A stretch of DNA of 11,319 bases from XYB1-FULL-44-23 sp964441445 (GCA_964441445.1 CAYTYO010000021.1:1-11319); one strand, 5' to 3'; shown: positions 1-8,382, counted from the stretch's first letter. The notes: a model not told the origin generated them from the letters alone. Translations and numbers: made by a program.

Positions 1-836
1 GTTCTTCCTTGAGGTCGCTCCTTTCCTTCGGCCTGCCTTTTCAGATTAATACTCTCATGGCAGTGGTTAAGGATCGGTTTTTAAATATTATTCTCTGGAA
101 AATAATCGGCGCCGAAGGTGTGGGCATCATCGGTTGGGCTCAGACCTGGTCGCAAAAACCGCTGCGTTTTATTATGGACAACGTCACCAAAGTCACTTTC
201 CCCAGTTTTAGTCGCATGCAGGATCATCCACAGGAACTTAAGTCCGGGATTGAAAAAACTTTGCAGTTTATTTCCCTTATTACCTTCCCGATTGTAGGCG
301 GCATGGCCCTAATGGCTCCGTTAGTAGTCAGTCTTATCCCCAAATATTCCAAATGGGAAGCCGCTCTGCTCCCCTTAGTCTTATATTGTTGGGGAAGTGC
401 TTGGGCAGCTGTATCGACACCACTAACAAGCGTTCTTAACGCCATGGGTAGGGTCAAAACTAATACCTATTTAATGATCATGTGGACTGTCCTGGCTTGG
501 GCTCTCACTCCGACACTTGCAATGCGATATGGGTTTAATGGCGTAGCCTATGCCACCGGAATTATTGCTCTTACCTCACTTGTTCCGGTGATTATTGTTT
601 GGCGCATGGTCCACTTTAGCGTGCTCGAAAGTATCATCAAACCCGGCTTGGTGACACTTTCTATGCTGCTGATCTCTGCCTGTTTATCACTGGTTTTACC
701 TAAGACGGTACTAGGACTATTCGCAAATATTTCCGTCTCGGTTCTTGTCTTTATTTTATTTACTTATTTAGCTTTTGGTCAAAATTTTTTCCGCGATGCT
801 CAAAAAATCTGGCTCGTCATTCGCCGCAAAGTATAG
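1..836 (+). CDS. Oligosaccharide flippase (MOP/Wzx-like), C-terminal part, cut by window start
   Basis: This is the C-terminal part of a polytopic membrane protein resembling Wzx/RfbX-type flippases of the MOP exporter superfamily, which move lipid-linked oligosaccharides across the cytoplasmic membrane. The reading frame is open from base 3 with no stop upstream, so the TTG at 9 is probably internal and the true start lies outside the window. About 275 residues are visible, roughly the last half of a family usually 420-500 aa long. They contain several hydrophobic segments. Family-like features are the stretch after LPLVLYCWGSAWAA leading to a small loop with NAMGRVKT, and YGFNGVAYATGI, which matches the usual G-x-x-GVA-x-A pattern. 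The protein ends in a basic tail (VIRRKV, TAG). Its last 41 bp overlap the next gene, which suggests co-transcription. The class call is firm; the transported glycan is unknown. Confidence 0.85.
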   Translation, partial: SSLRSLLSFGLPFQINTLMAVVKDRFLNIILWKIIGAEGVGIIGWAQTWSQKPLRFIMDNVTKVTFPSFSRMQDHPQELKSGIEKTLQFISLITFPIVGGMALMAPLVVSLIPKYSKWEAALLPLVLYCWGSAWAAVSTPLTSVLNAMGRVKTNTYLMIMWTVLAWALTPTLAMRYGFNGVAYATGIIALTSLVPVIIVWRMVHFSVLESIIKPGLVTLSMLLISACLSLVLPKTVLGLFANISVSVLVFILFTYLAFGQNFFRDAQKIWLVIRRKV

Positions 837-2505
837 CCATTGGTTTCTAATTGCCATTGGCACTTTTATCTGGTCACTGACTATGGTCAAAAGTGGCCTG
901 GTTTATGATTTCGGCCAAGGGTTCTGGGGAGCCAACGGTCATGATGGCATTTGGCATCTTGCTGTCAGCAATTCTCTTTCTCAGGCAATTTTTGACATGC
1001 CAGTATTTTCCGGGGAAGCAATCAGAAATTACCATCTCGGCTTTGATTTTATTCTGGCTTTTTTTCATAAGCTCACCTTCATCCCTTTAAGCGTTTTATA
1101 TTTTCAGGTTTTTCCTCCGGTACTTGCCCTGCTGTTTGGTCATTCACTCTACACCTTCGTTTTAGATTGGAAAGGAAATAAAAGTATCGCGTTATTAGCG
1201 ATTTTCTTCGGGTATTTCGGCGGCAGCTGGGGCTGGCTTGTCAACCTAATTCGATCGGGTTCCTTTGATGGTGAATCCATGTTTTGGGCCCAACAAAGCA
1301 TTTCCACTCTCATAAATCCTCCGTTTGCTCTGTCTTTAATCTTTATTTTTTATGGTCTATTTTTCCTCAACCGTTACTTGAAAGACGGTGGCCGAAAAAA
1401 CTTTTGGTTTTCCGTCCTGCTTTTTGGCGTACTTCCGTTTATTAAAATCTATGCCGGTCTGCTTTCCTTAAGCGGCTTATTTGTTGTTGCAGCTTTTACT
1501 CTTGCAAAGACCCGCAGTTGGGGCGCGTTCAAATTATTTATTGCCGCGACACTTCTCTCGGCCCTGGTTTTCTTTCCCTTTAATCGCACGTCTACCTCAT
1601 TGATTGTCCTCCAGCCCTTTTGGTTTTTGGACACCATGCTCTCGGTTTCCGATCGTTTTAACTGGCCGAAATTATTCAGTGCTCTGTCTACATACCGTCA
1701 AACCGGCAATTGGCCGCGTCTCATCGTCGGTTACTCAGGTGCATTGGCAATTTTTATTCTCGGAAATTTAGGCACCCGGGCTCTGGGTTTCAATTCATTC
1801 AAAGGCTTTAAACGTTTTGGCGCTATCGAATTCTTTTTATCAGTGATCTTTGCTGCGGGATTAATTGTTCCTACTCTGTTTATCCAGGTTGGTACCCCCT
1901 GGAATACGATCCAGTTCTTCTACTATTCTCTTTTTATCATGAACATCTTTGCCGCTATTTCGTTTTACGGCTTATTGCGTCGCATCAAAGACAAGTCCTT
2001 CCGTCCGCTTATCATCGCTGGTCTGGTTATTCTTACTCTGCCCACCACGCTGGACTCCCTTAAACATTATTTACCTAAAAATCCCCCGGCAATGGTTTCA
2101 AAAAACGAGCTGGAGGCGCTGGCGGTTCTTGCAAAGCAGGATCGGGGAGTAGTTCTTGAGTATCCCGGAAATCCCGATCCGTATGCTCCGGCACCCCGAC
2201 CGCTATATCTGTATGAATCAACGGCATATGTTTCTGCCTTTACTGGTCATCCCACATTTGTAGCTGACACCGTTAATTTGAATATTACCGGTTACGATTG
2301 GCCCCAAAGACGGAAAATATCTGAAGATATCTTCAAAGAATCGTCCATTCCTGAAGCTATTTCTCTTCTCAAATCAAATAATATCCGTTACATCTATTTG
2401 CCCGACGTCTCTAATCACCGACCCGTCTTATCGGCTTCCCAATTGGGCGGTCGGGTAATTTTTGAAAACTCCCAGGTTTCAGTTTGGTCAGTAGGGGATA
2501 ACTGA
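796..2505 (+). CDS. Large GT-C-like polytopic membrane protein, putative glycosyltransferase
   Basis: This predicted integral membrane protein of 569 aa has about ten or more hydrophobic segments and a soluble C-terminal part (about residues 430-569). The first loop carries ANGHDGIWHLA (Asp50), placed where GT-C enzymes keep their catalytic acid. The C-terminal region has RPLYLYESTAYVSAFTGHP and ends in a beta-rich VIFENSQVSVWSV. I recall similar unnamed proteins from Patescibacteria but cannot assign a named family. I chose ATG 796 because it keeps the first membrane segment (HWFLIAIGTFIW) whole. TTG 775 would add seven residues, and ATG 883 would cut that segment. No Shine-Dalgarno is visible. 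The gene overlaps the flippase by 41 bp and the opposite-strand gene ending at 2411 by 95 bp. A role as an outer-face sugar transferase using a polyprenyl-linked donor is inferred. The stop is TGA. Confidence 0.75.
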   Translation: MLKKSGSSFAAKYSHWFLIAIGTFIWSLTMVKSGLVYDFGQGFWGANGHDGIWHLAVSNSLSQAIFDMPVFSGEAIRNYHLGFDFILAFFHKLTFIPLSVLYFQVFPPVLALLFGHSLYTFVLDWKGNKSIALLAIFFGYFGGSWGWLVNLIRSGSFDGESMFWAQQSISTLINPPFALSLIFIFYGLFFLNRYLKDGGRKNFWFSVLLFGVLPFIKIYAGLLSLSGLFVVAAFTLAKTRSWGAFKLFIAATLLSALVFFPFNRTSTSLIVLQPFWFLDTMLSVSDRFNWPKLFSALSTYRQTGNWPRLIVGYSGALAIFILGNLGTRALGFNSFKGFKRFGAIEFFLSVIFAAGLIVPTLFIQVGTPWNTIQFFYYSLFIMNIFAAISFYGLLRRIKDKSFRPLIIAGLVILTLPTTLDSLKHYLPKNPPAMVSKNELEALAVLAKQDRGVVLEYPGNPDPYAPAPRPLYLYESTAYVSAFTGHPTFVADTVNLNITGYDWPQRRKISEDIFKESSIPEAISLLKSNNIRYIYLPDVSNHRPVLSASQLGGRVIFENSQVSVWSVGDN

Positions 2506-3796
2506 TACTCTTCAAAAACACCGCGACCATAATCAACGACAAAACTCGCGAAACAAAACTCTCATTCCAAAGTAGCAGTCCTTTAAGAAAACCGAAACTT
2601 TCCGGTACCCACCAATGGTAGAAAAGATTAGTCCAAAACACGACCGACATGCCAATCCAGTATTTCCACAGGTGTGGATAAAAAGACGCTGCTATCAACC
2701 CACTGGTTATTCCCATAAATAAATACCGATCCATCATTCCGGTCATAAACATCCATGCTCCGGCAGTCACAACAAATACTCCCATCCACATACTTCTCTC
2801 ACTCTCTTTTTCCTTTCGGCAATACCATATGGCAACCGCATTAATTATTGCGACGAGAAGTATCCCGATTGTCTGCCATGAAACAAATACTATCTTAGAC
2901 GTCGAATTAACCGGTTTGTCACCGATAAAAATTCTCCAAAAATTAAACGAGTTTACATTTACCCGGGGCTCAGCCTTTTCAAACACTATCCGTGTCAGAT
3001 CGTATCTGGCAAATTCAAACGGGTTTTTGTGTGTATAAGGTGCCGTCGTTACCCAGAATATGGCTACCGATAAAATTATTCCTACCCCAAATTGTAACCA
3101 CTCTTTTCTAAAAGCCTTTACCGCCCAATAAACGTAAAAAGGGATTACTACTAAAGTTGTCGGTTTAACCAAGATGGAAATCATCAGCATAGCTGGAGAC
3201 AAAATTTGTGTCCTTTTATTCATCAGCCAAAAAGCTGCCAGGGCAAATAAAGTTGACGTTTGGTCGTATTGGCCCCATAAGCTGCTCACATACCAGGAAA
3301 AAGGTGAGGCCAGGTAAATTAGCGGATATATGGTTTTTTTTGTAATTATGTAAATCAGCCAACCGATGCAAAGATCCGCGAATATCGGTATCAATTTCAT
3401 CGTCACTAAAAATCCAATTTGGAACGGGTTTTCCAGGTTCACTCTTCCGTATCCGAACCACTCTACAAAATTTGACAACCAAAAAACTTTATCTCCCGGG
3501 ATCACTTTATTTAATTGATATTCTGTCCAGGCAAATCGCCCTAGAAGTTCAATGTACATTTTTTTGTTAAATCCATAAATCGAGTTTATCAGTGGAGGTT
3601 GCGTCGGCCAGGCATACGTCCAGATATTATTACTGTAAAAACTTTTCGTTCCATGCTCATATATCCGTTCGCCCCAGGCAGCATTAGGCAGCATATCCAC
3701 ATGCCACGCCTTATCTGATAAATAAAGTCTGAAAACTAATGCCGTTAAAAAAATTAACGCCACAACCAAAGGGATCTTAATAATTTTTTCCGTCAT
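2411..3796 (-). CDS. GT-C mannosyltransferase-like membrane protein (Gpi18/COG5542-like)
   Basis: This 461-aa polytopic protein has an N-terminal membrane segment, then a first loop with HVDM (Asp34) and YAWPTQPPL (61-69). Farther on come SPFSWYVSSLWGQYDQ (164-179), a KPTT-containing segment and MTGMMDRYLF. The SP-x(n)-WGQ-x-D signature resembles bacterial relatives of Gpi18/Alg-type mannosyltransferases, which use lipid-phosphate sugars at the outer face of the membrane. The sugar specificity is not established. It is the last gene of the minus-strand operon, and its ATG lies 1 nt after the stop of the preceding gene. No Shine-Dalgarno is apparent. The final 31 residues after the last membrane segment are basic and proline-rich. 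They are encoded entirely antisense to the 3' end of the gene at 796-2505, so this tail may be a recent extension. Confidence 0.8.
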   Translation of the reverse strand: MTEKIIKIPLVVALIFLTALVFRLYLSDKAWHVDMLPNAAWGERIYEHGTKSFYSNNIWTYAWPTQPPLINSIYGFNKKMYIELLGRFAWTEYQLNKVIPGDKVFWLSNFVEWFGYGRVNLENPFQIGFLVTMKLIPIFADLCIGWLIYIITKKTIYPLIYLASPFSWYVSSLWGQYDQTSTLFALAAFWLMNKRTQILSPAMLMISILVKPTTLVVIPFYVYWAVKAFRKEWLQFGVGIILSVAIFWVTTAPYTHKNPFEFARYDLTRIVFEKAEPRVNVNSFNFWRIFIGDKPVNSTSKIVFVSWQTIGILLVAIINAVAIWYCRKEKESERSMWMGVFVVTAGAWMFMTGMMDRYLFMGITSGLIAASFYPHLWKYWIGMSVVFWTNLFYHWWVPESFGFLKGLLLWNESFVSRVLSLIMVAVFLKSISYPLLTKLKPGSFQKLPDRPIGKPIRRVGD

Positions 3797-3797
3797 C

Positions 3798-5165
3798 TTA
3801 ATATCTATTTAGTTGAACTACCCTCCAGTCACTCTCAGGTATTTGCCATTCTCCGGCCACTGGGCCGTTTCGAAAATAAATTAATTCCGCCGCCGGATCT
3901 TTTCTTAAGTCAGATACACTGCCCTTGGTAATTACAAACAGATTGTCCGATAACTCATACTCCTCATACATCCTTAACCGGTATTCATTTATTAGCAGTA
4001 AATCGCGGTACCTTTTTCCAGCCGGATAAATATCTGGGCTGGCAAGCACTGCCAAATTAACATTCGCCATTTTCTTCTCCCTGATTTGGCCGGAAATTAT
4101 CTGTGTCGCCCCCCTAAGAATTTTTAAATTCCCTTCCCAATCCGCTTGAGTCCAATGTGATGGTAGAGCAGTAAGCGAACCCACAATTAATAATACAGTT
4201 GCCGTTTTTGCTGCGAGCTTTCCCCACCCAGTTCTGGAACTCATAATCCACATTGCAAATAACGGTACCGCCGGCAGTAAATAATGAAATTGCTGTGAAT
4301 ACATCCCCAGCGGAATAAGAGTAATCAGTGTCATAACCATCCAAACCCGTCCTGCTGATTTATTAATCCAATCCCAACCGGCTAAAGCCAAACAAGCAAG
4401 CCCTCCGAGAGTGATAAACGGTTGGCTTTGAAACACATAAGCACCGAAATATTTAATTACGGCCGGTAACTTACGGATTAAGTCCCAGACCGATGTTCCC
4501 ATTTGGCCGCGGTTGTAGTCAATCATCCGACCGATAAATATCCCCGGCGGATGCCGCATGTCGAAAATCACAAACGGCACCAAAGCTGCTCCGGCTCCAA
4601 TGGCAATCAATATATCCTTCTTTTTTATTGTCATAAGCACCATCGGGATTAGCGCCAGATAGTGATGATGCACAGCCAGACCGAAACATAAACCGGCCAG
4701 AAGTCTTAAGCCGATTTGTTTGTATTCGGACAAATACAAACCTGCAAATAACCAAAACAGCATCAAATTTGGATTCCACGGCCACCGGGATGTTTGTACT
4801 AACGGAAACCACACAGCTGCAATTAATGCTGCAGGTAGTACCATTTTTTTATTTACCTTGTACACAATTGCCACAATCAGTGCCCAGGCTAAAATTCCCC
4901 AAACTACAGCTCCGGCCACCGTTCCCAACGGATCAAAATTAAACATCACCGCAAACGGCAACAGCATGTAATAGGTTAAGGAGGAAAACACATGACTTCG
5001 GTCATCCGAAATCGGTCCAACTAAAGTCAATTTTTTCTCCACCCAAATTTGGTGAATGTTCACTAAATCTCTCGACTCATCAGATAAAAAATGAGTTGAG
5101 GTATCGAGTAAATATACTCGAACAAAAATCGCCAAACCAAAAATAATTGCCAATTTAAGTTTCAT
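3798..5165 (-). CDS. GT-C dolichyl-phosphate-mannose-type (PMT/ArnT-like) glycosyltransferase
   Basis: This 455-aa polytopic protein has the GT39/GT83-like layout. A first membrane helix is followed by an outer loop with FLSDESRDLV, in which Asp29-Glu30 are the expected catalytic pair. TSRWPWNPN (125-133) comes next, then hydrophobic helices including AVHHHYLAL (165-170), a pattern seen as a single-His x-HYLAL in related proteins. The C-terminal region after about residue 330 is more soluble. Such enzymes transfer a sugar from a polyprenyl phosphate to protein, lipid or glycan on the outer face. The ATG at 5165 lies 8 nt after the upstream stop, with only a weak purine stretch (GAAACGGAT) before it. 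The downstream gene follows after 1 nt. The gene sits third in a four-gene run of membrane transferases. The class is well supported; the acceptor and sugar are unknown. Confidence 0.85.
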   Translation of the reverse strand: MKLKLAIIFGLAIFVRVYLLDTSTHFLSDESRDLVNIHQIWVEKKLTLVGPISDDRSHVFSSLTYYMLLPFAVMFNFDPLGTVAGAVVWGILAWALIVAIVYKVNKKMVLPAALIAAVWFPLVQTSRWPWNPNLMLFWLFAGLYLSEYKQIGLRLLAGLCFGLAVHHHYLALIPMVLMTIKKKDILIAIGAGAALVPFVIFDMRHPPGIFIGRMIDYNRGQMGTSVWDLIRKLPAVIKYFGAYVFQSQPFITLGGLACLALAGWDWINKSAGRVWMVMTLITLIPLGMYSQQFHYLLPAVPLFAMWIMSSRTGWGKLAAKTATVLLIVGSLTALPSHWTQADWEGNLKILRGATQIISGQIREKKMANVNLAVLASPDIYPAGKRYRDLLLINEYRLRMYEEYELSDNLFVITKGSVSDLRKDPAAELIYFRNGPVAGEWQIPESDWRVVQLNRY

Positions 5166-5173
5166 ATCCGTTT

Positions 5174-6775
5174 CTATAATGATGTTACTCGAAAACTTGT
5201 ATAACCCATTGGGTCAGGAAAATCAGCTACCTTAATTCCTACTTTTTCCATTTCTTCTTTTCTCCAGTCGGGGATTGCTCCTGTAGATCCCATTAGGAGA
5301 ATATCTTTAGCGTACAATTCATCCTTGCCGATCTTTCTAAACTCAAATTTTCCGAAGCTGTATTCCTCCGTCCCGGAATTATTCCGGTTTAATCCTGCCT
5401 CGCTCAAATACTGATCCGGCGGATATTGGCCGTAAAAAAGCACAAATATATATGGAGCTATATGTGGACTGTCAATTATGACCTTATTATATTTCTTCGC
5501 CTCGGATAACATATAGGGAACACTGAACTCAAATCCCGGTTGAAAATCTCCATACGTTACATAAGGAGCAAAAAGCGAAATAGTTAAAAAATTAAACAAA
5601 AACGCCAATCCGCATAACCCGCTTATTGCCAGTGTTGCAACAAACCTTATCCCCTTTGGAGCAATTTTTTCAAGTAACCAAACCAACCCGACAGCCGCAA
5701 CTATTCCAAAGATTGGATACAGGCTAATAGTCCGGATAACCGAAAACCAGTTCCAGGTAACGACACCTGGAAGTGGGCCAAGAATCAAAATAGGCAAAAG
5801 TATTTTTCGTAAGCGTTTATTTCTGAATACCTGTAACATCCCGACGAGCCAAAACGGTAAAATCTCCACGTTAAAAAGTGCCAATCCCGGAATCCTTAAG
5901 ATTGGTTCGGTAGATCCCCGGAAAAATAAATTTGCCGGTGAAAAATAAGCCATGAACTGTCCGGTCAACTGCCATGCCAAAGAATAAACCGGATTAAATA
6001 TCAAAAGTGGAAAGTCCTTTGGCACAAAGGGCCATAATTTAAAAATATTTGTCGCCGCCAATCTGCTCCCGGCCGGCTCGGTCAGAAAACTTACTCCCAA
6101 CGGCAAACCTAACATCACTGCCACGATCACCAATCTTAGCCACTTTGACTTTAGATATATTTTCTTTTGTTCCCAGAATACTAGTGTCAATGCAATAAGT
6201 GTTAATGGTGCAATTACCCGTTGTGCGTGATACATATACATGGATAAGATAAATAAAGCTACTGAAACCGGGTAATAATTTTTATTTTTCAGACTGTAAA
6301 TAAACGCAGCCACACCGGCCATATACCAGGCCGTTCCCACGTTACTTTCAAACGCAATTCTCGAAAAATGTAATGCCCATGGCGAAAATGCCGTTATCGC
6401 ACCGGCAGCTACTCCGACCGAAAATTTTCCGCTAATCTTTGAACCGATATAAATGACAAAAAACACAATCAATGTCCCCATTACAACCGAGGGAAACCTG
6501 GTCGAGGTTTCAGTCAGCCCGGCAAAGAAGATTGCCGGTACAGCGAGGTACGCGTATCCGGCGGGTTTGTAATCATCAAAGGATCGAAGTGACACAGGCA
6601 TTGCTTTTCCAAACTCGTCTCTTCCGGTCTTAAGCATTGAATAGCTGTTATAGCCCAAAGCCGCTTCGTCCCAGTTAACCGATGCTGGAGCCATATCAAT
6701 CCTGAACCACCTGGCGCCAAACGCCACACCGACTACAACGGCAATTATTAAAGCTTTGACATAAATATTTTTCAT
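5174..6775 (-). CDS. GT-C PMT/ArnT-like glycosyltransferase with intact DE motif
   Basis: This 533-aa polytopic protein belongs to the PMT-like (GT39/PF02366/PF13231-type) group common in Patescibacteria. The first outer loop holds NWDEAALGYN (Asp36-Glu37) and then DDYKPAGYAYL (67-77). SPWALHFSRIAFESN (131-145) follows, with the Arg and Glu typical of the family. Many helices come after it, and there is a soluble C-terminal domain from about residue 425. I chose ATG 6775 rather than TTG 6793 because it overlaps the upstream TGA as ATGA. It also has a purine stretch (GGAAA) 4-8 nt before it. The TTG choice would add only six residues before the first helix. It probably transfers sugars from a lipid phosphate donor at the outer membrane face. 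It is the best-preserved transferase of this operon and a useful reference for judging its neighbours. Confidence 0.88.
   Translation of the reverse strand: MKNIYVKALIIAVVVGVAFGARWFRIDMAPASVNWDEAALGYNSYSMLKTGRDEFGKAMPVSLRSFDDYKPAGYAYLAVPAIFFAGLTETSTRFPSVVMGTLIVFFVIYIGSKISGKFSVGVAAGAITAFSPWALHFSRIAFESNVGTAWYMAGVAAFIYSLKNKNYYPVSVALFILSMYMYHAQRVIAPLTLIALTLVFWEQKKIYLKSKWLRLVIVAVMLGLPLGVSFLTEPAGSRLAATNIFKLWPFVPKDFPLLIFNPVYSLAWQLTGQFMAYFSPANLFFRGSTEPILRIPGLALFNVEILPFWLVGMLQVFRNKRLRKILLPILILGPLPGVVTWNWFSVIRTISLYPIFGIVAAVGLVWLLEKIAPKGIRFVATLAISGLCGLAFLFNFLTISLFAPYVTYGDFQPGFEFSVPYMLSEAKKYNKVIIDSPHIAPYIFVLFYGQYPPDQYLSEAGLNRNNSGTEEYSFGKFEFRKIGKDELYAKDILLMGSTGAIPDWRKEEMEKVGIKVADFPDPMGYTSFRVTSL
6772..6775 (-). 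promoter_or_regulatory. ATGA stop/start overlap (translational coupling)
   Basis: Read on the minus strand, the four bases are ATGA. The TGA ends the 530-aa gene upstream and the ATG begins the 533-aa gene downstream. This geometry usually indicates coupled translation of adjacent genes in one mRNA, and it fixes the start of the downstream gene. Confidence 0.8.
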
Positions 6776-8364
6776 CTTATTTCCACTGCCCAAATATTAT
6801 CTCCGTTTCCAAAACTTAACGAGTCTCTGGTTTTATAACTTTCTAACAATCGAAACTCTCCCGGCAGTTGACTTTGATCAAATGAATTATCCAGTTGTTT
6901 ACTGCCCAAAAACTCACCGGGAAAACCGATATAGATTTTTTTATCTCGTTTTGCATTCTTCAGGTCAAAGTGGTCAAAGTACACATTTTTGATTAACCCG
7001 GTCTTTATTCCTGGCCACAGATCATTCGGATGCAGCTCTGTTTTCCACGCATAGTACAAAAATGACCTGCCGATTAAAGTTGTTATTTGTGTTGGCTGAT
7101 TCTGGCCATACTTCTGTTCCATTACCGCCATCGCGGCAAAAGCTTTAGGTCTGTTATCGCGCCAATAATCTTCGTGATAAACAAAATGAAATAAAAATGC
7201 CGCACAGCCCCAGAGGACAATTACCCCGATCGGCCACCACTTACGCAAATTTATCCGTGTTATCACCGCCACCGATCCTAGGGTAAGCGGCACAATCAAT
7301 CCCGCTCCCGGGCCTAAAAAATTTCCTGCGTCTGTAACTGTCATTCCCAAAATTCCCCAAGTCAGAAACAAGCCGGCGGCTTCTTTTTCCCTGGAACTTA
7401 AAAACTTTATTGCGGCAAGAGCGAGAGGGAACTGCCAGAACATAATCCAGGCAAGTCCTTTGCTTCCCCATAAACTTCGGGCTACAGTCGAAACAGATTG
7501 TCCCGGGAAAGCCCATTTTTCCGGATCAATCACCTTGGCAAATTGGCTGACTATAGATCTGTAAGCAAAATAAAATTTGTTGTACACAAGCCGCTTAACT
7601 ATCAGCGGAACATGGTTCTCAAAGTTATTGATTTTGTACTCATAACGCACCCGTTGGTCAACTAACTCACTTTGCGTTGACAGGGAAATATCATCAATCT
7701 TAAAAAACCAAGTCGGGTTGTTTATCCAGTGGGTTTTGTAAATACCAGCCAAAACCGTAAGCGCGAGAACTACACCAACAGCTGCCGACTGTTTTTTTCG
7801 AGCCGAGTTAAAAAGTTTCCAGACACAAAACACCAGACCGAAAATTGGGCCGGAATACGAAGCCATAGTTACACATCCGGTTAGCACTATCATCACGATC
7901 CACTTAGCTTGTCTATCCGGCATTTTTATCTCCGCCAGATAAAGTCCCAAAGCCAATGCCAGCGTAATCGCTGTGGGAAGCTCAAATAATGATATATACA
8001 GAAACCACGGGGAAAGTGCCGGTAGCAGTAACACCAGCTCCCATTTGCCGTTTTTCTTTTCTGTCAGAAAAGCCATCGCGGTTATACTTGCGGCTGCCAC
8101 TATTAAATTGGGCAAACGAAACAGTAGCTCCGAAAAGCCAATTATCTTCATGAATGCTGCCATATACCCAATAGTTACCGGAAATGGCATTTCTGCGGCC
8201 AATTCAGCCATGGGGATTACTTTTTGTCCGACCGACATTGCAAGATATCGCAATAGTAACTCATTTTCCGTCGGCGCTAACCTTACCCCAATAAATATAA
8301 AACCCAATCCGATAATTACCCCGGCCAACCATATCCACTGCCTTGTAGACATCAAACCAATCAT
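6772..8364 (-). CDS. GT-C-like polytopic membrane protein with altered catalytic motif
   Basis: This 530-aa membrane protein has the overall plan of its PMT-like neighbours: an N-terminal helix (residues 10-28), an outer loop, SPWFLYISLFE near 118-128, many helices, and a soluble C-terminal part ending in DNIWAVEIR. Its first loop reads PTENELLLRY where the downstream paralogue has NWDEAALGYN. Lining up the trailing Tyr puts Asn34 in the place of the catalytic Asp and Glu35 in the place of the Glu. The SR of the second motif is also missing (IS instead). It may be a diverged transferase, an inactive partner, or an enzyme using another acid such as Glu33. It is the first gene of the minus-strand operon. 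ATG 8364 and ATG 8352 are both possible starts, and neither has a Shine-Dalgarno. I kept the longer one. Membership of the GT-C superfamily is likely; activity is uncertain. Confidence 0.75.
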   Translation of the reverse strand: MIGLMSTRQWIWLAGVIIGLGFIFIGVRLAPTENELLLRYLAMSVGQKVIPMAELAAEMPFPVTIGYMAAFMKIIGFSELLFRLPNLIVAAASITAMAFLTEKKNGKWELVLLLPALSPWFLYISLFELPTAITLALALGLYLAEIKMPDRQAKWIVMIVLTGCVTMASYSGPIFGLVFCVWKLFNSARKKQSAAVGVVLALTVLAGIYKTHWINNPTWFFKIDDISLSTQSELVDQRVRYEYKINNFENHVPLIVKRLVYNKFYFAYRSIVSQFAKVIDPEKWAFPGQSVSTVARSLWGSKGLAWIMFWQFPLALAAIKFLSSREKEAAGLFLTWGILGMTVTDAGNFLGPGAGLIVPLTLGSVAVITRINLRKWWPIGVIVLWGCAAFLFHFVYHEDYWRDNRPKAFAAMAVMEQKYGQNQPTQITTLIGRSFLYYAWKTELHPNDLWPGIKTGLIKNVYFDHFDLKNAKRDKKIYIGFPGEFLGSKQLDNSFDQSQLPGEFRLLESYKTRDSLSFGNGDNIWAVEIR

Positions 8365-8367
8365 ATC

Positions 8368-8382
8368 AAAGCCCGAAGCTCT
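8368..8382 (-). other. Small possible hairpin in leader of the minus-strand operon
   Basis: On the minus strand the bases can fold as AGAGC-TTCGG-GCTTT, a 5-bp stem including one G-T pair with a 5-nt loop. It ends 3 nt before ATG 8364, where a Shine-Dalgarno would be expected. It is short and may be chance. Confidence 0.2.

Noticed and set aside
775..836. Flippase and following membrane protein as one gene split by a frameshift
   Set aside because: The flippase ends with a usual basic tail and the next protein begins with its own complete first membrane helix in a different family. A simple overlap explains the sequence.
2418..2463. Hairpin-like sequence CCGACC...GGTCGG with an internal CCCAATTGGG palindrome, followed by TTTTT, as a terminator for the plus strand
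   Set aside because: It lies inside both coding regions and before the plus-strand stop at 2505, so terminating there would give non-stop mRNA. The stem is only 6 bp with an irregular interior, and the U-run is on one strand only.
6514..6729. 71-codon minus-strand open frame within the PMT-like gene, in another frame
   Set aside because: It is wholly contained in a strongly supported coding region, has no start context and shows no recognisable domain.
6772..6774. Possible alternative genetic code (UGA as glycine), as in some Patescibacteria
   Set aside because: TGA sits at natural gene ends (2503-2505, and 6772-6774 in an ATGA overlap), and none of the long genes contains an in-frame TGA, so the standard bacterial code fits.
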